Translations under genes and position numbers: made by a program
Assembly: GCA_029204225.1 (NCBI GenBank)
Contig: CM055097.1
Span: 26,505,039-26,569,038 of the forward strand
Length of the DNA: 64,000 nt
DNA from: Diphasiastrum complanatum
Lineage: Eukaryota > Streptophyta > Lycopodiopsida > Lycopodiales > Lycopodiaceae
Direction: 5' to 3'
Shown: positions 35,796 to 48,800 of the stretch, piece by piece
Layout: every line of letters starts with the position of its first letter
Numbering within the stretch: position 1 is the stretch's first letter
The notes under the pieces: model-generated
Databases searched by the model: none
What the model saw: the letters and a program-made list of their open reading frames with translations, nothing else
What the model was told of the DNA's origin: nothing

Positions 35796-37715
35796 CAGAT
35801 CATATCCAAATATGGTATCTCAACGGATCCGGGGTGAAAGTGATTCAAGAAATGCCACTACCGGCCATGATAAAAGAAATCTATGTCTTCGTAGGCCATT
35901 GTAATTATTATCGTATATTCATTCTTGATTTTGTAGGAAAAGCTTGATTAATTTATGAAGCAATTACGGATCCAAAATGGACCAAAGAAAGAATACAAGA
36001 AGTTGAGGATTTGAAGCACGCACTTGTCACTACACCCATTCTCCAAGCACCAAACTATCAATTAGAATTCCATGTTCATTCTAATGCTAGTAAGTATGAA
36101 ATTGGAGTCACCCTAGCATAGCCAAGAGAATTTGGGAAAGACTACCCGATTCGTTTGCTCAGCCAACAACTAGTCCCTGCTGAAGTAAATTATTCCACGA
36201 CCGAAAGAGAGGCTTTAGCAATGATATATGATGTACAGAAGTTAAAACATTATTTATTTGAAAATCAATTTAAACTATATACTGATCATCAAACATTGCT
36301 ATATCTGTTGAATAAACCATGCAACACTAGTCGTATATCACAATGGTTACTCATCCTTCTAGAGTCCAACTTTGAAAATTTTTGTTAGAAAAGGTAAGCA
36401 ACTTTTTCTTGCTGACCATTTATCCAGGATAGCATCAGCTGAGAAAGTCACAAGACCTATAAATGATGATCTATCGGATGTTTACCTATTCCAAATCGAC
36501 GCTACTCCTAGATGGGCCAAAGAGCTAGTCTCATTTTTATCAACCGGAGTAATGAATCCAACTATGTTTAAAGTTGATAAGCGCAAACTAATTTTGAAGT
36601 CTAGACCTTACCTTCTAATTGCTGGAGAATTGGTGTAGATGGAATAATCAGGAGATGCGTTAATGAGAATGAAGTGGAACAAATAATTTCCCTATCACAT
36701 GAAGGTGAAGGAGGAGGGCACTTCTCGTTTGACAATACCACTAAGAAAATCTTATTAGTCGGATATTGGTGGCTGATGTTATTTAAGGATACTTATGCAC
36801 AAATCAAAACCTGTGATGTCTGCCAAAGAATCAAGACTCCTCAATGAGCTGATTTTATCCCTTTAACTTCAATAACCGAAGGAGAAGCATTTCATAAATG
36901 GGAGATTGATTTTATGGGACCGATCAGCCCAGCTGCCCGAGATACTCAATCCAGATATATCTTAGTAGCCACTGACTACGCTACAAATTGGATAGCCAAT
37001 TTTTTGTATGAAAACATTATCACCCGATTCAATTATTTAATAGAGTTAGTGAGTGACAGAGGGACTCACTTCCTCAATGACGTTGTACATAACCTCCTAG
37101 CCCATTACTTTGTGAAGCATCACAAAAGTACCCCATACTATCCTCGATGCAATGGGTTAGCATGATTCTCAAACAAGATCATCTGCCAAATTTTGACCAA
37201 AATAGTTGAAGCCGGCCGAAATGATTGGGAAACAAAGTTATATTCAGTTATTTGGACTTTTAGAACCACTCCGCGTAGATCCACAAAGATGACACCGTTT
37301 TAGTTGGTTTACGGTCATGGTTTACGGTCAAGAGGCTGTAATGTTGGTCGAATTTATCATTCCGTCTTTACAAGTTGCATATTCTGAGAAACTTGGTGAT
37401 GAAGCAACCATCAAGCACCGATTTCTTAATCTTCACAAACTCTGTGAAACTCGGTTACTAAGCTATCATGCACAACCAATAAACAAACACAGATAGAAGG
37501 CCTGACATGATAATCATATTTGATTGAAGGAATTGGCTGAAGGAGATCAAGTTCTGCTCTATAGAACTCAAAAGAATATACCAGGTAAACTCAAATTCCA
37601 AGGCCAAGGACCTTATGTGATCACCAAGATTCATACCAATGGATTTGTACAACTGAAAACATTAGACAAGATCCCCTTAGCCACGTTGGTCAATGCCAAG
37701 GTGTTGATGCTGTAA
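35796..37715 (+). pseudogene. Ty3/gypsy pol remnant (RT end, RNase H, integrase)
   Basis: In order: HISKYGISTDPG and VIQEMPLPAMIKEIYVFVGH (RT end), FHVHSNASKYEIGVTLA, LSQQLVPAEVNYSTTEREAL and LYTDHQTLLYLLNKP (RNase H, 36050-36320), LFLADHLSRI, integrase zinc region HEGEGGGHFSFDNTTKKIL ... CDVCQRIKTPQ (about 36700-36845), integrase core EIDFMGPISPAARDTQSRYI (36903) and LVSDRGTHFLNDVV (about 37040), and a chromatin-type C-terminal part EGDQVLLYRTQKNIPGKLKF, then QGPYVITKIHTNGFVQL (37535-37660). At least seven stops and several frame changes. Confidence 0.88.
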
Positions 37716-37819
37716 GCTATTCTTGTCAAAAGTAGGTGTAGACAAAGATGTTTCTTCTAATGGCTTAACATATAGAGACGACCACCTCTATAATCTTTAA
37801 CCATAACATTCGAATTGAT

Positions 37820-38270
37820 ATCTTGATTAGGCATTGTACTGTGTCGAAAATTATAGATTGGCCTCAACAATTCTGCTTATGGATAATAAGTTCTTGGTTA
37901 GAGCTGGAACATATAAAACATTATCAATGAATTGAGATGAATTATCATTGAACTTGATGATAATGTTTTCTCTGTCCTTGATCTTGTGAGAGCTTGAGTT
38001 TCCAAAATGAATTGAATTACCATGATGTAAACAAAGAAAAATGTTTAATTAAGTCTCGTCAAGATGTCATATATTGTGTTGTAATAGAATTGAGAAACAA
38101 GCAATAATCATTTGAGACATTGTGCAATTCTACCATAAATAACTTTTGATTGGATTGGTCTTCTGGAACATCAATAATTGTAGCATAAACATGTTGGTTC
38201 TTTCTTGCAAGAAAAAAATTGCACTGAACTTTGAATAAAACCACTATGTAGAAAATTGCATGTTGAGGCC
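37820..38270 (-). pseudogene. Ty1/copia protease-region fragment
   Basis: The minus strand reads FFLARKNQHVYATIID, then FLNSITTQYMTS (decayed L-D-S-G-A-T-x-H-M-T, about 38075-38060), then in another frame FGNSSSHKIKDRENIII and NVLYVPALTKNLLSISRIVE (about 38020-37860), the typical D-V-L-Y-V-P-x-L-x-K-N-L-L-S sequence after copia protease. It lies directly after the gypsy remnant and in the opposite direction. Confidence 0.7.
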
Positions 38271-38792
38271 CAACAAACTATCTCCTCAACAAAGCCATAA
38301 AATTGATGTGTACGCCACCTCTTGATGTAACAACAACAAACTCATTTGAGACAGATACCAAAAAAAAACAAGAATATCTTAAAGAAACATCTGGAGAAAA
38401 AACAAGAAGAAAGGAAATGAAGGTGCCCAAGCAATGGAAGGACTAGACCATCACTTAGACCATCATACACATAATTTTTAGGTGAGGCCCACTTTCTTCT
38501 GTGGTACAGAATTGTGTTTTGGCACACATTTTTTACTTTCTTTGTCACCCTCCTTTTTCTTTTTTTTACAAATAAATGTCATCACCTTGAATAAGAAAAA
38601 TTTAATTGCTCCCATCTCCAAAAGTTGCTTAAGAGCTACCTTCAAACTTTTCCTACCTCTGATATTGTCATACATGTTTATGAATACATGGATGAAATTT
38701 AAAAAATGCCTAGCTCTCACGGATTCTCGAAATCACTAGCCATATTCATAAAATTATGTATAAATTTTGGTTCAAAATTTTCTTGACACACA
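38271..38792. other. No gene recognised
   Basis: AT-rich sequence between the copia fragment and the foldback repeat. No coding motif seen. Confidence 0.35.
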
Positions 38793-38926
38793 TGATGTAT
38801 TATGGAATGAGCCAGGCGGATGACATTTGCCCAATAAAGAGTCATAGGCGAGGCTTGGAGGGGCCGAGACTATGATTCTTTATCTGCAAAATGTTATCGG
38901 CCCTGCTCATTCCATTGCGTAATGCA
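38793..38926. repeat. Foldback (long imperfect hairpin) upstream of UVH3
   Basis: The left arm (38793-38846: GATGTATTATGGAATGAGCC ... AATAAAGAGTCATAG) and right arm (38869-38926: CTATGATTCTTTATC ... GCTCATTCCATTGCG) are complementary over about 55 bases with few mismatches, with a loop of about 20 bases. This is the shape of a small foldback MITE or an inverted-repeat hairpin RNA source. No clear target duplication was found. Confidence 0.7.
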
Positions 38927-39149
38927 TAGTTAATGCATTTTCACATGACCATTATGAAACAGAATGTGCATTTTAAAAACATAATCAACATTTTCGAAGC
39001 TGAGTCGTCACATGACCAGTATAAAGTAGAATTTGCAAATCGATGTTAAAAACACTGGATTAATCGCGCACTCTACTTTTTAAGGAGTCTAAAAAATGGG
39101 TAGAAAATGAGCAACTATGCATTCTCCTTCTCAATCACCAAAACAGGAC

Positions 39150-39351
39150 ATATCTATATATATGTATATAAAATACTAATACATGGTGCTAGAGGGCCAG
39201 CTTCCTCCTAGTAGTGAATTCGTTATTTGGCTGCAAGGCAGAGCCAGAGCAGCGCTGGGTGCGAGAGGGAGCGTGGGGTAAGAGAAGAGGAGCGAGCGAG
39301 CCAGCGAGGGAGGCAGGCAGGCGTGCTTGCAAGAAGGAAAGGTGTGGAAAG
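39150..39351 (+). promoter_or_regulatory. Probable UVH3 core promoter and 5' UTR
   Basis: A TATATATATGTATATAAAAT stretch at about 39153-39173 is a candidate TATA region about 180 bases before the start codon. The following sequence changes sharply to GA- and GC-rich (39240-39350), typical of a plant 5' UTR. An ATG at 39183 would open a short upstream frame if transcription starts before it. The transcription start cannot be placed from sequence alone. Confidence 0.45.
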
Positions 39352-39873
39352 ATGGGAGTTCAGGGACTATGGGAGCTTCTGGCCACTGTTGGTTGCCGTG
39401 TCTCCGTTGAGGCTCTAGCCAACAAAAAGCTTGCCATCGGTTCGCTTCTTTTCTCAATCCAAGTTGACCCTAATTATCATACTTGTTGTGTTCTTTCACT
39501 TTGCATTTTAATACATAATGTAGAGCTTGTTAAGCACTTGTCTGTGGAATCCGCTCGAAGATCAACCATCCTTTTATTGGATATCTGGTGGTGGCTGAAA
39601 CTTGTTCGGACATTGGTTGTAGATGCAAGCATATGGATAATTCAATTTATGAAGGCTATGCGTGATGAGCGTGGGGACATGATCCGGAATGCTCATTTAC
39701 TGGGATTCTTCAGACGGATTTGCAAACTGCTTTTTCTGAGGATTAAACCTATATTTGTATTTGACGGTGGCACGCCTGCTCTCAAGAGGAGAACAGTCCT
39801 TGCTAGAAGACGACAGCGGGAGAAGGCACAGGCCAAAATTCGTAAAACAGCTGAAAAGCTTCTTCTCAATCAC
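39352..39873 (+). other. UVH3: UVH3 exons 1-2: XPG N nuclease region
   Basis: Exon 1 (39352-39439, 29 codons plus 1 nt) ends LANKKLAI. Exon 2 (39623-39873) completes the codon for D30 and carries [37 protein letters not shown] and [20 protein letters not shown]. Reading through intron 1 gives a false longer frame (39214-40014), because the intron is 183 bases and stop-free in that frame; its translation lacks similarity, and removing it restores the invariant sequence around D30. Confidence 0.92.
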
Positions 39874-42800
39874 GTAAGTGCGGGAAGTATTTTGAAAGGT
39901 TTGCGGGAAGTAATCATAACTTGCATCAGACTATTCATTGTAGGGTTGTTTGCAAATCTGTCGATAACCATAATGCCAGAGAATTGCAATTTGAAGCCCT
40001 CTGAATCAATTTGAGTCAAAGAGGACCTTTTGTTTTTTTTGGAAACATCTGATTTTTCCCCCGATATTTTATTTCGTGAAATTGGGGTTTTTTTGGAACT
40101 GTTTTGCAATGATGAAAAATGCTGGATAAGTTCACAATGTCTGTGCTCAGCTTAGGACTAAAAAATTAGAAGAGATACTGGATTCGAGAAAAGAAGAAAG
40201 CAAACAGAAGCAACAATCAAGCCCACCGACAGTGGAGGCAAATTTGAACCACAAAAAAGATGATTCTGTTTTGAGGGGGGACAAATTGGGCTCTGCAGCT
40301 GCTTTTAAATCACAGACACATTCGGAGGGCAGTTCTGGTCTCCCTATTGGCAAAGCTGCTCAAGAGGCTGCAGATGCGTTGTGAGTGCTCAAATGTTTCT
40401 CTTGATTGCTTGCAAATCTAATGTCCTCTGAATGCAAAAAGGGCTTTTGTTAGCCACTGTTGTATTTTGTTCAGACTGGCCGCGTCATTGGGAGCAGAGT
40501 GGAAAGAGGAGATGGTTGGAAATACATCTGACAATCACTTTGCTGAAATTAGCGACAGTGGCAGTGAAGACGATGATGAGAACGAGGAGCTGATTTTGCT
40601 AGTGAGTCAGATTCGACCTTTGAAAGAACAATGTAAACATTGCACCCTAGAGTCTGTTATGCAATTCCTGTACTCTAATAGGGTTCAGTAGAGTTAATTT
40701 ATGGAATGCTTTTTACTTGTAAGATCTGCAAAGCATAGATATGGGCTCGAGAGTTGCTTGACTTCTTATGCAGCTCTGTTTAATATATGGATGTATACAT
40801 AGATTTGATTCATAAACGTGGGCTATTCTACATTTTCAGTTTGTCCTGTGATCAGTTCACCTTGGAACAGCTGTACTAGTACAGTTATGAGGTTCTCTAG
40901 GCTCATGTGCTGCTAAGTTTGTGGCATTTGGATAAGCACATGTTGTAGAAATGCATGCTGCTTGATACTGGTTTGGCATGTGCAGCTGCTCTTTTTTTTC
41001 AAAATATGAGAGAGCTGCCATGACTTAGCTGGAATCTTTCATGTGACTTTACATTTAAATTTCACCTTGTACTTCTACTTTTTTGATATTCCGATGACAG
41101 AGTGGTGAGGTGTAGGGAACTAGTATAGTGAGGCATGTTTGTTAGTGCCTATTGCCAGACATGTTCATTGATAAATGTGCTTCTGATACAGCTACAGAAA
41201 AAAAAATCCAGATTTTTTCAAAACCCAGATAGCAGCCCATGCTTGGGCATTACGATTATTTGTTTATTGATTGTATATTATTGTTTCGATAAAGATCTTT
41301 AACTTTTTTGTTGCATGTATATTTTTTCTAACATTCACCTTATGACATCACTGACATTTCAAATCAAACTTGGAACTTGGATATATTCCAATCTTACAAA
41401 TAGATTTATACAGGAAAAGAAAGTCTTAATTATATGCATATCAGATTAACAAGCTCTTTGAAATTTGTAGGGGTTTTTAGGCACAAAATGCACAAGGTTG
41501 AAGTTTCTATTAGATGACGACATTTTAATTATCTTAAGAAAGTTCCAGCAGCTTTTCTTGAGCAGAGTTTGTTATGCTTGAGGTGGTGTTTTGAACTGAG
41601 CCTGGGCAATATTTGTAAGTAGCAGGTGTGTTATACTACATAGGTTCTCAAAGGCTTTACAGAATGTGTTGCTTTGTGACCATTTGATGAGTTTCTTTAT
41701 TGTCTTCTGAAGATCTTTTAAGATGCTGTAGGTTTAGTTTATGAAACCATATAAACTTGTAAAGCTCCTTTATTTTTACACAATTTATTGAATGATTTCT
41801 TGCAGCCAGCGGCTCAATCACGGTTGGATCCAACAGTGTTGGCTTCACTGCCTCCTTCAATGCAATTGGATTTACTAGCTCAGGTTTGCATTGTCGAAGG
41901 AATGTTGAGGTTAAATTCACTTTGCTGTGATGTTTTCATTTTATTTAGCTGATGGCTTATATCATGCTTTAGATGAGAGAGCAGCTCGTGGCAGAAAATC
42001 GTCAGCGGTTTCAAAAAGTTGCAAAGGTGATAATCTATCTGGTTTCACTGTCATGAATATGCTCAGACCTTTTTTCTAGATCTTTGTAAGATGCAAACTG
42101 GAGGCCTCGAACCATGTGATTTAGTCAAACAAGCAAGCTGAATGTGATGTTCATAATGCCTCAATGAAGTAGTACGGACTATATTGATTTGCTTTGCTCT
42201 TTAATGCTAACTTTCACAATGATGAATCTGCCCTTCACCTTCGGAGAAGTGACAGAAACTCAACATGTTGGGCTCTGTATAAACCTATGAAAGCTAATGG
42301 GAAAGTATCCTTATACATTTGATAGGCACCTACTCTTGGGTGCTGATGACTTGAATTGGGACAGGATTCACTCCTTGCTAGGCACGATAGTGTTGGTGAT
42401 ATATGGCTTGTGGCTGGATCGTAAAGTGCCGGATAGCACATAACAATTCTAGACAGGGCATCTATTTATCTTATTGACTGGATAAGTTGGTCGCTGATGA
42501 ATAAAATTGTTGATGCAGCAGATTTCAGCAGCACATGTTAGCAGGATACACAAATGTCCAAGCATTGGCTCTGTGTATCGATTTATCAAAACTGAAGCTT
42601 GTCAATTGCAGCTTTATCCAAGAAGTTCCGTCCTATTTCTTGCCCGCCCCCTGTGATTTGTTTGTTCCCACCTAAATCAAATCATGATGCCTCTAGGTCT
42701 AATTTCACATATCTATCTGTTTGGTGAAATGGAGCATGATGAACTCAAGCTATTCAACATTTGGACTAGAATCTAAGAGAAGTTGTTCTTATAGACGGCG

Positions 42801-45800
42801 AGTGGAATGATGGTTTAAGGAACTAATAACATCCGTATGTATTTAGAATATGTAATTTTTATTCGAAAATGGAGCGACGAGATACATAAGACCACAAGTA
42901 GATATTTTGATATACATGTAAGATCAATAGACCTTAGTTTGAAAACACTTCTCAATGCTATGGCTGTTCAAATGGAAAGCTGGAACTTGCTGAAAGCTAT
43001 GCACACTTTCCAATCAATCCCCTTAGTCAATAATGAGGCCTTATGGCCTAGTTATAATTCCGTGGCTCAGACTTGGACTAGAACCTATGAGTTAGGGCTT
43101 GGGCTCAATATCAACCAAATGACTGACAAAAATGCCTATCAAATAAAGAAGTAATCAATGAAGGGCTCAAATGCTGGAACTTATGGTTTAATGGTTATAA
43201 ACAACAAGGGGCCAAGGTCCAGAAAGCTTCTTATAATACTGTATGTCAAGCTTCTATATACTGGTTCAACTGAAAGGTCATACTATGAACACGTACCATA
43301 TCCTTATTTGTGTTTTGGTATTTGCAAAGTTTATTTTGGTTGGATTTTAGGTGAGTTTTTAACTGTGAATCCTTCATTCCACTTCAGTTTGGTATGCTTG
43401 TTATTAGAGGGATATTTTATAAGAAAACATTTTGTTTTTTTGATTACAGGAACCTTCATCATTTTCACAGCTACAAATTCAAGCATATTTGAAGACAGTA
43501 GCTTTTCGTCGCGAAGTTAACGAGGTTCAAAGAGCTGCTTCTGGAAGGGGTATTGGTGGGGTACCAAGTGCAAGGATAGCTTCTGAATCAGATCGAGAAT
43601 TTATTTTTTCATCAACTTCCAATGGAAAGAATGTGTATACATCTTCATTCATACAGAGCTCTAAGATCACTTAAAATCTCAATCGCTTCTTCATGCATCT
43701 ATATCTGCTAGGCTTGTGCAGGATGATGGATGCTGATTCATTGATTTGAGATTTTATTTTTCCAATCCCTAGAATTATCAATGCAGCTCAAGCAAATTGA
43801 TAACAGTGTTTGTTATGGTTTATCATTTACTTTTAGTTGATTTGAATTTTTACTAGTGCTTTTTTGGTGATTGCAATTGTATACATGGTGCTTTGTTGCA
43901 GATCAATGAACTCTGATGGCAAGGAAGGTATCGCTGATGGCACTGCTGCTGGAAAGGAAAATATAAAGGAAACCAGTGCTTTCCTTCCTAGTGTTGTTTC
44001 AGCTTCTGCTGCTTCTTCCTTCTTTAAAAAGAGTCATGCAGTTGAGGAGATAGAAGGGGATGAAGCAGAGGAACGACCTGAAATGAGCAAAGCCTCTGTT
44101 GCTAACACTGTGCAGACATATGTGGATGAAAAGGGACAGCTTCGTGTCAGCAAAGTAAGAGGGATGGGAGTACGCATGACTCGAGATTTACAATGGAACT
44201 TGTACCTTTTAAAAGACAAGGAGGCACAAACTCTAGAGAATCCCAGCAAGCCTTTGGAAACAGAAAACAAAGGAGAAAATTTAGCTAGTCTGCAAATCTC
44301 ATTTGAAGATGATGGGGAACCCGATCTAGATCAAGAAACCAAAGATCTTTTCTCTGGAATAATCTCAGATCAATACAGGTTCAATGCAGGACAAGAAAGT
44401 GCGACCAAATCAAGCGTCAATTCTGAGCTTATATCAAGAGCAGGCTTTGAAAGTACTAGTGAAGATAAGACGCATAAATTGTACCTTGATTCAGCAACAA
44501 GTTTGATTGGGGAGGGTAGAGAATATAAAGAGTGTAGAACTGATCTATCTGCAGGAACAGAGGGGGCAGAATTTTCTCCCACGTTTAGAACAGAAAATCA
44601 TTCAAATGAGGAAGAAGAAGACTTTCAATGGGAGCAAGGGGAAATCAACTGGAATTGCCAACCCGATGCTGGTCAAAATCATGAAATGAGAGATAATTCC
44701 AATGAAAAATTAATTGCTGACCAAAATGCGTTGCAGGATTCTCATATAAATTTGGCTGCTGTGAGGGAGGATGCACAATGTGGGGAAAGTGAGTTAGAAT
44801 GGGAAGATGGAAATTATGATACTTTTGGAGCTGTTTGTTCCACCTCTAATGTGAAAGACATTGAGTTGATAACTTCTAACTCTGAAGAAGCCCAGCTAGA
44901 AGAAGCCATTCGCCGGAGTTTAGAAGATTACAGTTCTCAAACGCCTTCCACTCGAGTTCTGAAACAGCTGTCAATACAAGAGGAAAAAGCTCAATCTTAC
45001 AAAGCAACTATTTTGAGACCAAGTAATGACCTGGATTTGAGGGACCAAGCAATCCAAGATCCATATCTAACACAAGAACGTTTGAGGAAAGGGAAGGCCC
45101 TTGCTTATGAAGAACATGATGCAAAGATACAAGATTTGGTAGAGGAACAGCAAATTTGTACAAAGAGGCATATGCAGAATGTGTCGGCAACAGGTGAATT
45201 TTTTCAAACATCTCTGAGACATGCCACTGGGGAAAATAACTGCACAGATGTGGAAGTTGCTTCCATAGAAATTGCTCCCGACATTGTGACACCTGATCTA
45301 AATAACCATGAAGCTAAAATTATGGGAGTACAGGTCAAGCAACGGCCAGCACCTTCGGTAGGAGTCCAACAGAAAGAGATATACTTTCAAATTGAGGGGA
45401 AGGTAAATGGTATCGAACAAAAAACAGAATATGCTACTGCTATTGTGGATCCACAGCCACGTGAGGAGAACTGCACTGGATCTCAAACACTGCAAGGACA
45501 CATCTTTCATGCAGAAGCCAAAGTTGTGAGTATGGACTTAGAGACAGAAGACCGGGTTCAAGAAGTTCTTTCTGGATCTGTTCTGGATAATAACTTTCAG
45601 AAGGAAGATATACCTGCCGAACACTTATTGAGGAGGGCAGAGGAAACTGACGTTCAAAGAGAAAGACAGGAGATGGCTCAATGGGAAGAGGATGTCTTAC
45701 TAGAGAGAAAGGAGTTGGTCAAAGAGAAAGCAGAGTTGCAAGCAGAACTGCAGGCCAAAGATGAAATGAACCAAGCACAGCTTGAGAGCGAGAATCAAAT

Positions 45801-48800
45801 GCTAATTCAAGAAGAGTTAGAGCTTAGGGCTGCTCAAAAGAAAAATGAGCGGAATGCAGACTCTGTGACAGGAGAAATGTTTGCGGAGTGTCAGGTATGC
45901 ACATCACTGAGACTGATTGGTTGGTGTCTTCTCATGGCATGATGCTTCAAGGTGTTAGGAAAACCGGCTGTAGGATAATGATTTGTGTAAATGGATATCC
46001 TGAACTTACTCCCTCGAAATGTGTTTTTAGAAAAACAGGTTGGAACGTACCGAGCTGAAAAACTAGTAAAATAATAATTTAATGAATACCTAAAATTCCA
46101 GCTAAATCAGTATGGATTATTCTTTTTTAATGGCCAGTTCTGGAATGTTGTTCCGGAGCGTGTTTACTAGTATTGATAGCTTAACCTACACCAGCAACGA
46201 TAACTTATTTGGTATAGTTAATGATGAAACTTTTCTGAGTAGTGACTAGGTCTAAGCAACATGATATTCTATGATTTTTTTCTCGATCTGGTAAAATTAG
46301 AGCGATATTTCTAGAATGTCGAATATGTGAAACATAATATCGATATGGCAAATTTAGAGCGATACTTCTAGAATTTCGAATATGCGAAACATAATATCTA
46401 AGTATTACTTTTTTTTGAAAACTGTAATCCATAATCTTTTACTTTGCTGCATAACGACATGTTTACTTAGCCTTTGCGATTTGGAAACCAGGAATTGCTG
46501 CAGATGTTTGGTTTGCCTTATGTAATAGCTCCTATGGAAGCCGAGGCTCAATGCGCCTTCATGGACTCCATTCAACTGGTTGACGGGGTTGTTACAGATG
46601 ACTCTGATGTTTTCTTGTTTGGAGGCCGCAATGTGTACAAGAATATTTTTGATGACCGTAAATATGTGGAGACATATTATATGAAGGTTTTTTTTCCTTT
46701 TTTTGATAATTTTTAGAATGTTTTGAAGTTTGTATTGATGTATTTACATTATCATACTGGTCAGAACTTAAATTTGCAGTTTTTCTCAATAACAGAAGGA
46801 CAGGTTCTGTACTTCTGGGGTTTTAAAAGATCCTCCTAAAAAAGAAATCCAATTTTTGGTTGGAATGGTTTATCACATAGGATGTGGAAGCTGAGTTGGG
46901 TATAAACAGAGAGAAGCTGATTCACATGGCCTTGCTTCTTGGAAGTGACTATACTGAAGGTGTCAGGTTAGGTTTTTGTCTTGCACGGGATTAGATTTAC
47001 TTACCTCTCAAAAGACAAAGTTTCTTCTTATTGTAGTTCTTTCTCATTTGGATGCTTCTTTTGTTTTTGAGGACATGTCTCCATTTTGCATGCAGCTAAA
47101 TCTGATTAGTTTTTGATCAGTGGCATTGGAATTGTCAATGCCATTGAGGTGGTTAATGCTTTCGCAGGTGAAGATGGGCTTAGGCTTTTCAAAGAGTGGC
47201 TTGATGCACCTGATCCATCACTTCTAGGCAAGTTTCAACCTAATGCAGGAAAAAGAGGGCGCTCCAAAAAGCAGAATGCAGACTTATCAGATCTAAAAGG
47301 AGCACGAGAGGGAAGTCCAGCGGATCTTCGTAAACATGATGATCTTGATCGTCAAATTGGTGATATGGATGATATTCAACGACGGCGGCAAATTTTCATG
47401 GAAAAACATGTGAGAAATTGAGAATTTTTACTTTCAAGCTTCATATTAGGAGGCAAATTGTATCAAATAATCTAAAAGGAAGTCTGTACTGCATGAAAGA
47501 TAATACGGCATTTGAAAAAGTGTAAAATACAAAATAACACCATTATGTTGATGTTTTGCATTTTACATAATTAGTGTATGATATTAAATATATGCGACGT
47601 ACAATTCTACAAGTATTTAATGGTGAAGTTTTATGAGATTCAATATTCTAGTCAAATGATATCTTTTGGCAAACTTTCAACACAATGTGATGACGTGTTG
47701 TTTTCCGTATCCTGTTTCCGTTTTTTTCTGTGGGGGGGGGGGGGGGGGGTCTGCATTTCCTGGGTGGGAAATGTTTCCTCAAACTGTGATTGGTGGTGGG
47801 CCTACATGGTGAGCGAGCCAAAAAATCTAAGAAATTGAGTCAGTCTTTGTGTCAACCAAGGAACTCGGTCTTTGGACTGTGTGAATGAATCACACCCCAC
47901 CTTATGAACACAAATCAAAAGTGGTTTTACGTGTTTGATTGCTGATTCAAACGCGTTTGAAACGTGGGCATTTGCAACTCAATTTTTTTTGGGGCCCTAG
48001 CCCTCCAAATGGGGTCCTAGGGCCCATCTACCTAAAAAACGACCTACCACGAGGCTTATTCAACTAATTTTATGCTATGTTTAAGGCATAGTTGCAGCGA
48101 ATCGTGATTCGCTGGGTCTGCGATTCTGCGAATCGCGATTCGCGACCCAGAATCGAAATTTTTTTTTTTTTTTTTTAATTTTTGGAAAAATAGCTTATTG
48201 CTGAAATTTTTTTAGGGGATCAATGGTCAAACCAGCGTTTTGCCTCTCAGAAGTGCAGTGGATGAGGCACAAACAGATCTTATTTTCAGTAGCTATCTGG
48301 TTGTCATTTGCTCTAGTTTTCAGCAAATGTTAATGCTACAGTTTGGACTATCAATTGTATGGATGATGATCACTTTTGCAATTGGTTCACTGGAGATGTG
48401 AGTGCAATGTACATACAGTTGGAGGCATAAATATTGGGCCCTTCTCGACGCGCATTTGGACCCCATTTTTATCTACAGGGGGGCGGTGGCATTTTTATCT
48501 ACAGTGTCTATATAGCAAGAAGCTCTAGGGGGTTCGGGGGACAGTAGCCCCCCGGGAAACGGGGGGTTCGGGGGGCGGTAGCGCCCCGAGACACGGGGGG
48601 TCCGGGGGGCGGTAGCCCTCCGGTGGGGGGTTTGGAGGGCGTTGCCCCCCAACGGCGGGGTCCGGGGGCTGCCGGTAGACCCCGGCCCTAACGGTAAGGC
48701 CTCTTCATGATTTGGCCTTCCAACTCCCCGAGTGAAAACACACTTTTTGGTGTTTCGCACCCGAAACAGTCGGCAAACTACACAATCATAATCCCCTCGA

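Noticed and set aside
39214-40014. A 266-codon single-exon frame over the UVH3 start
   Set aside because: It begins at a GTG upstream and reads through introns 1 and 2; the conserved XPG sequence appears only after splicing out 39440-39622 and ending at 39873.
42837-43520. Two frames of 105 and 120 codons in UVH3 intron 6
   Set aside because: No family motif, and they overlap the start of exon 7 in another frame; most likely chance frames.
43864-45942. A 692-codon independent gene
   Set aside because: It is UVH3 exon 8 with bits of the flanking introns; frame phases and the ECQ / ELLQ junction show that it is internal to UVH3.
48473-48760. Pro/Arg-rich minus-strand frame
   Set aside because: It arises from the GC-rich minisatellite inside the hAT-like element; no independent coding support.
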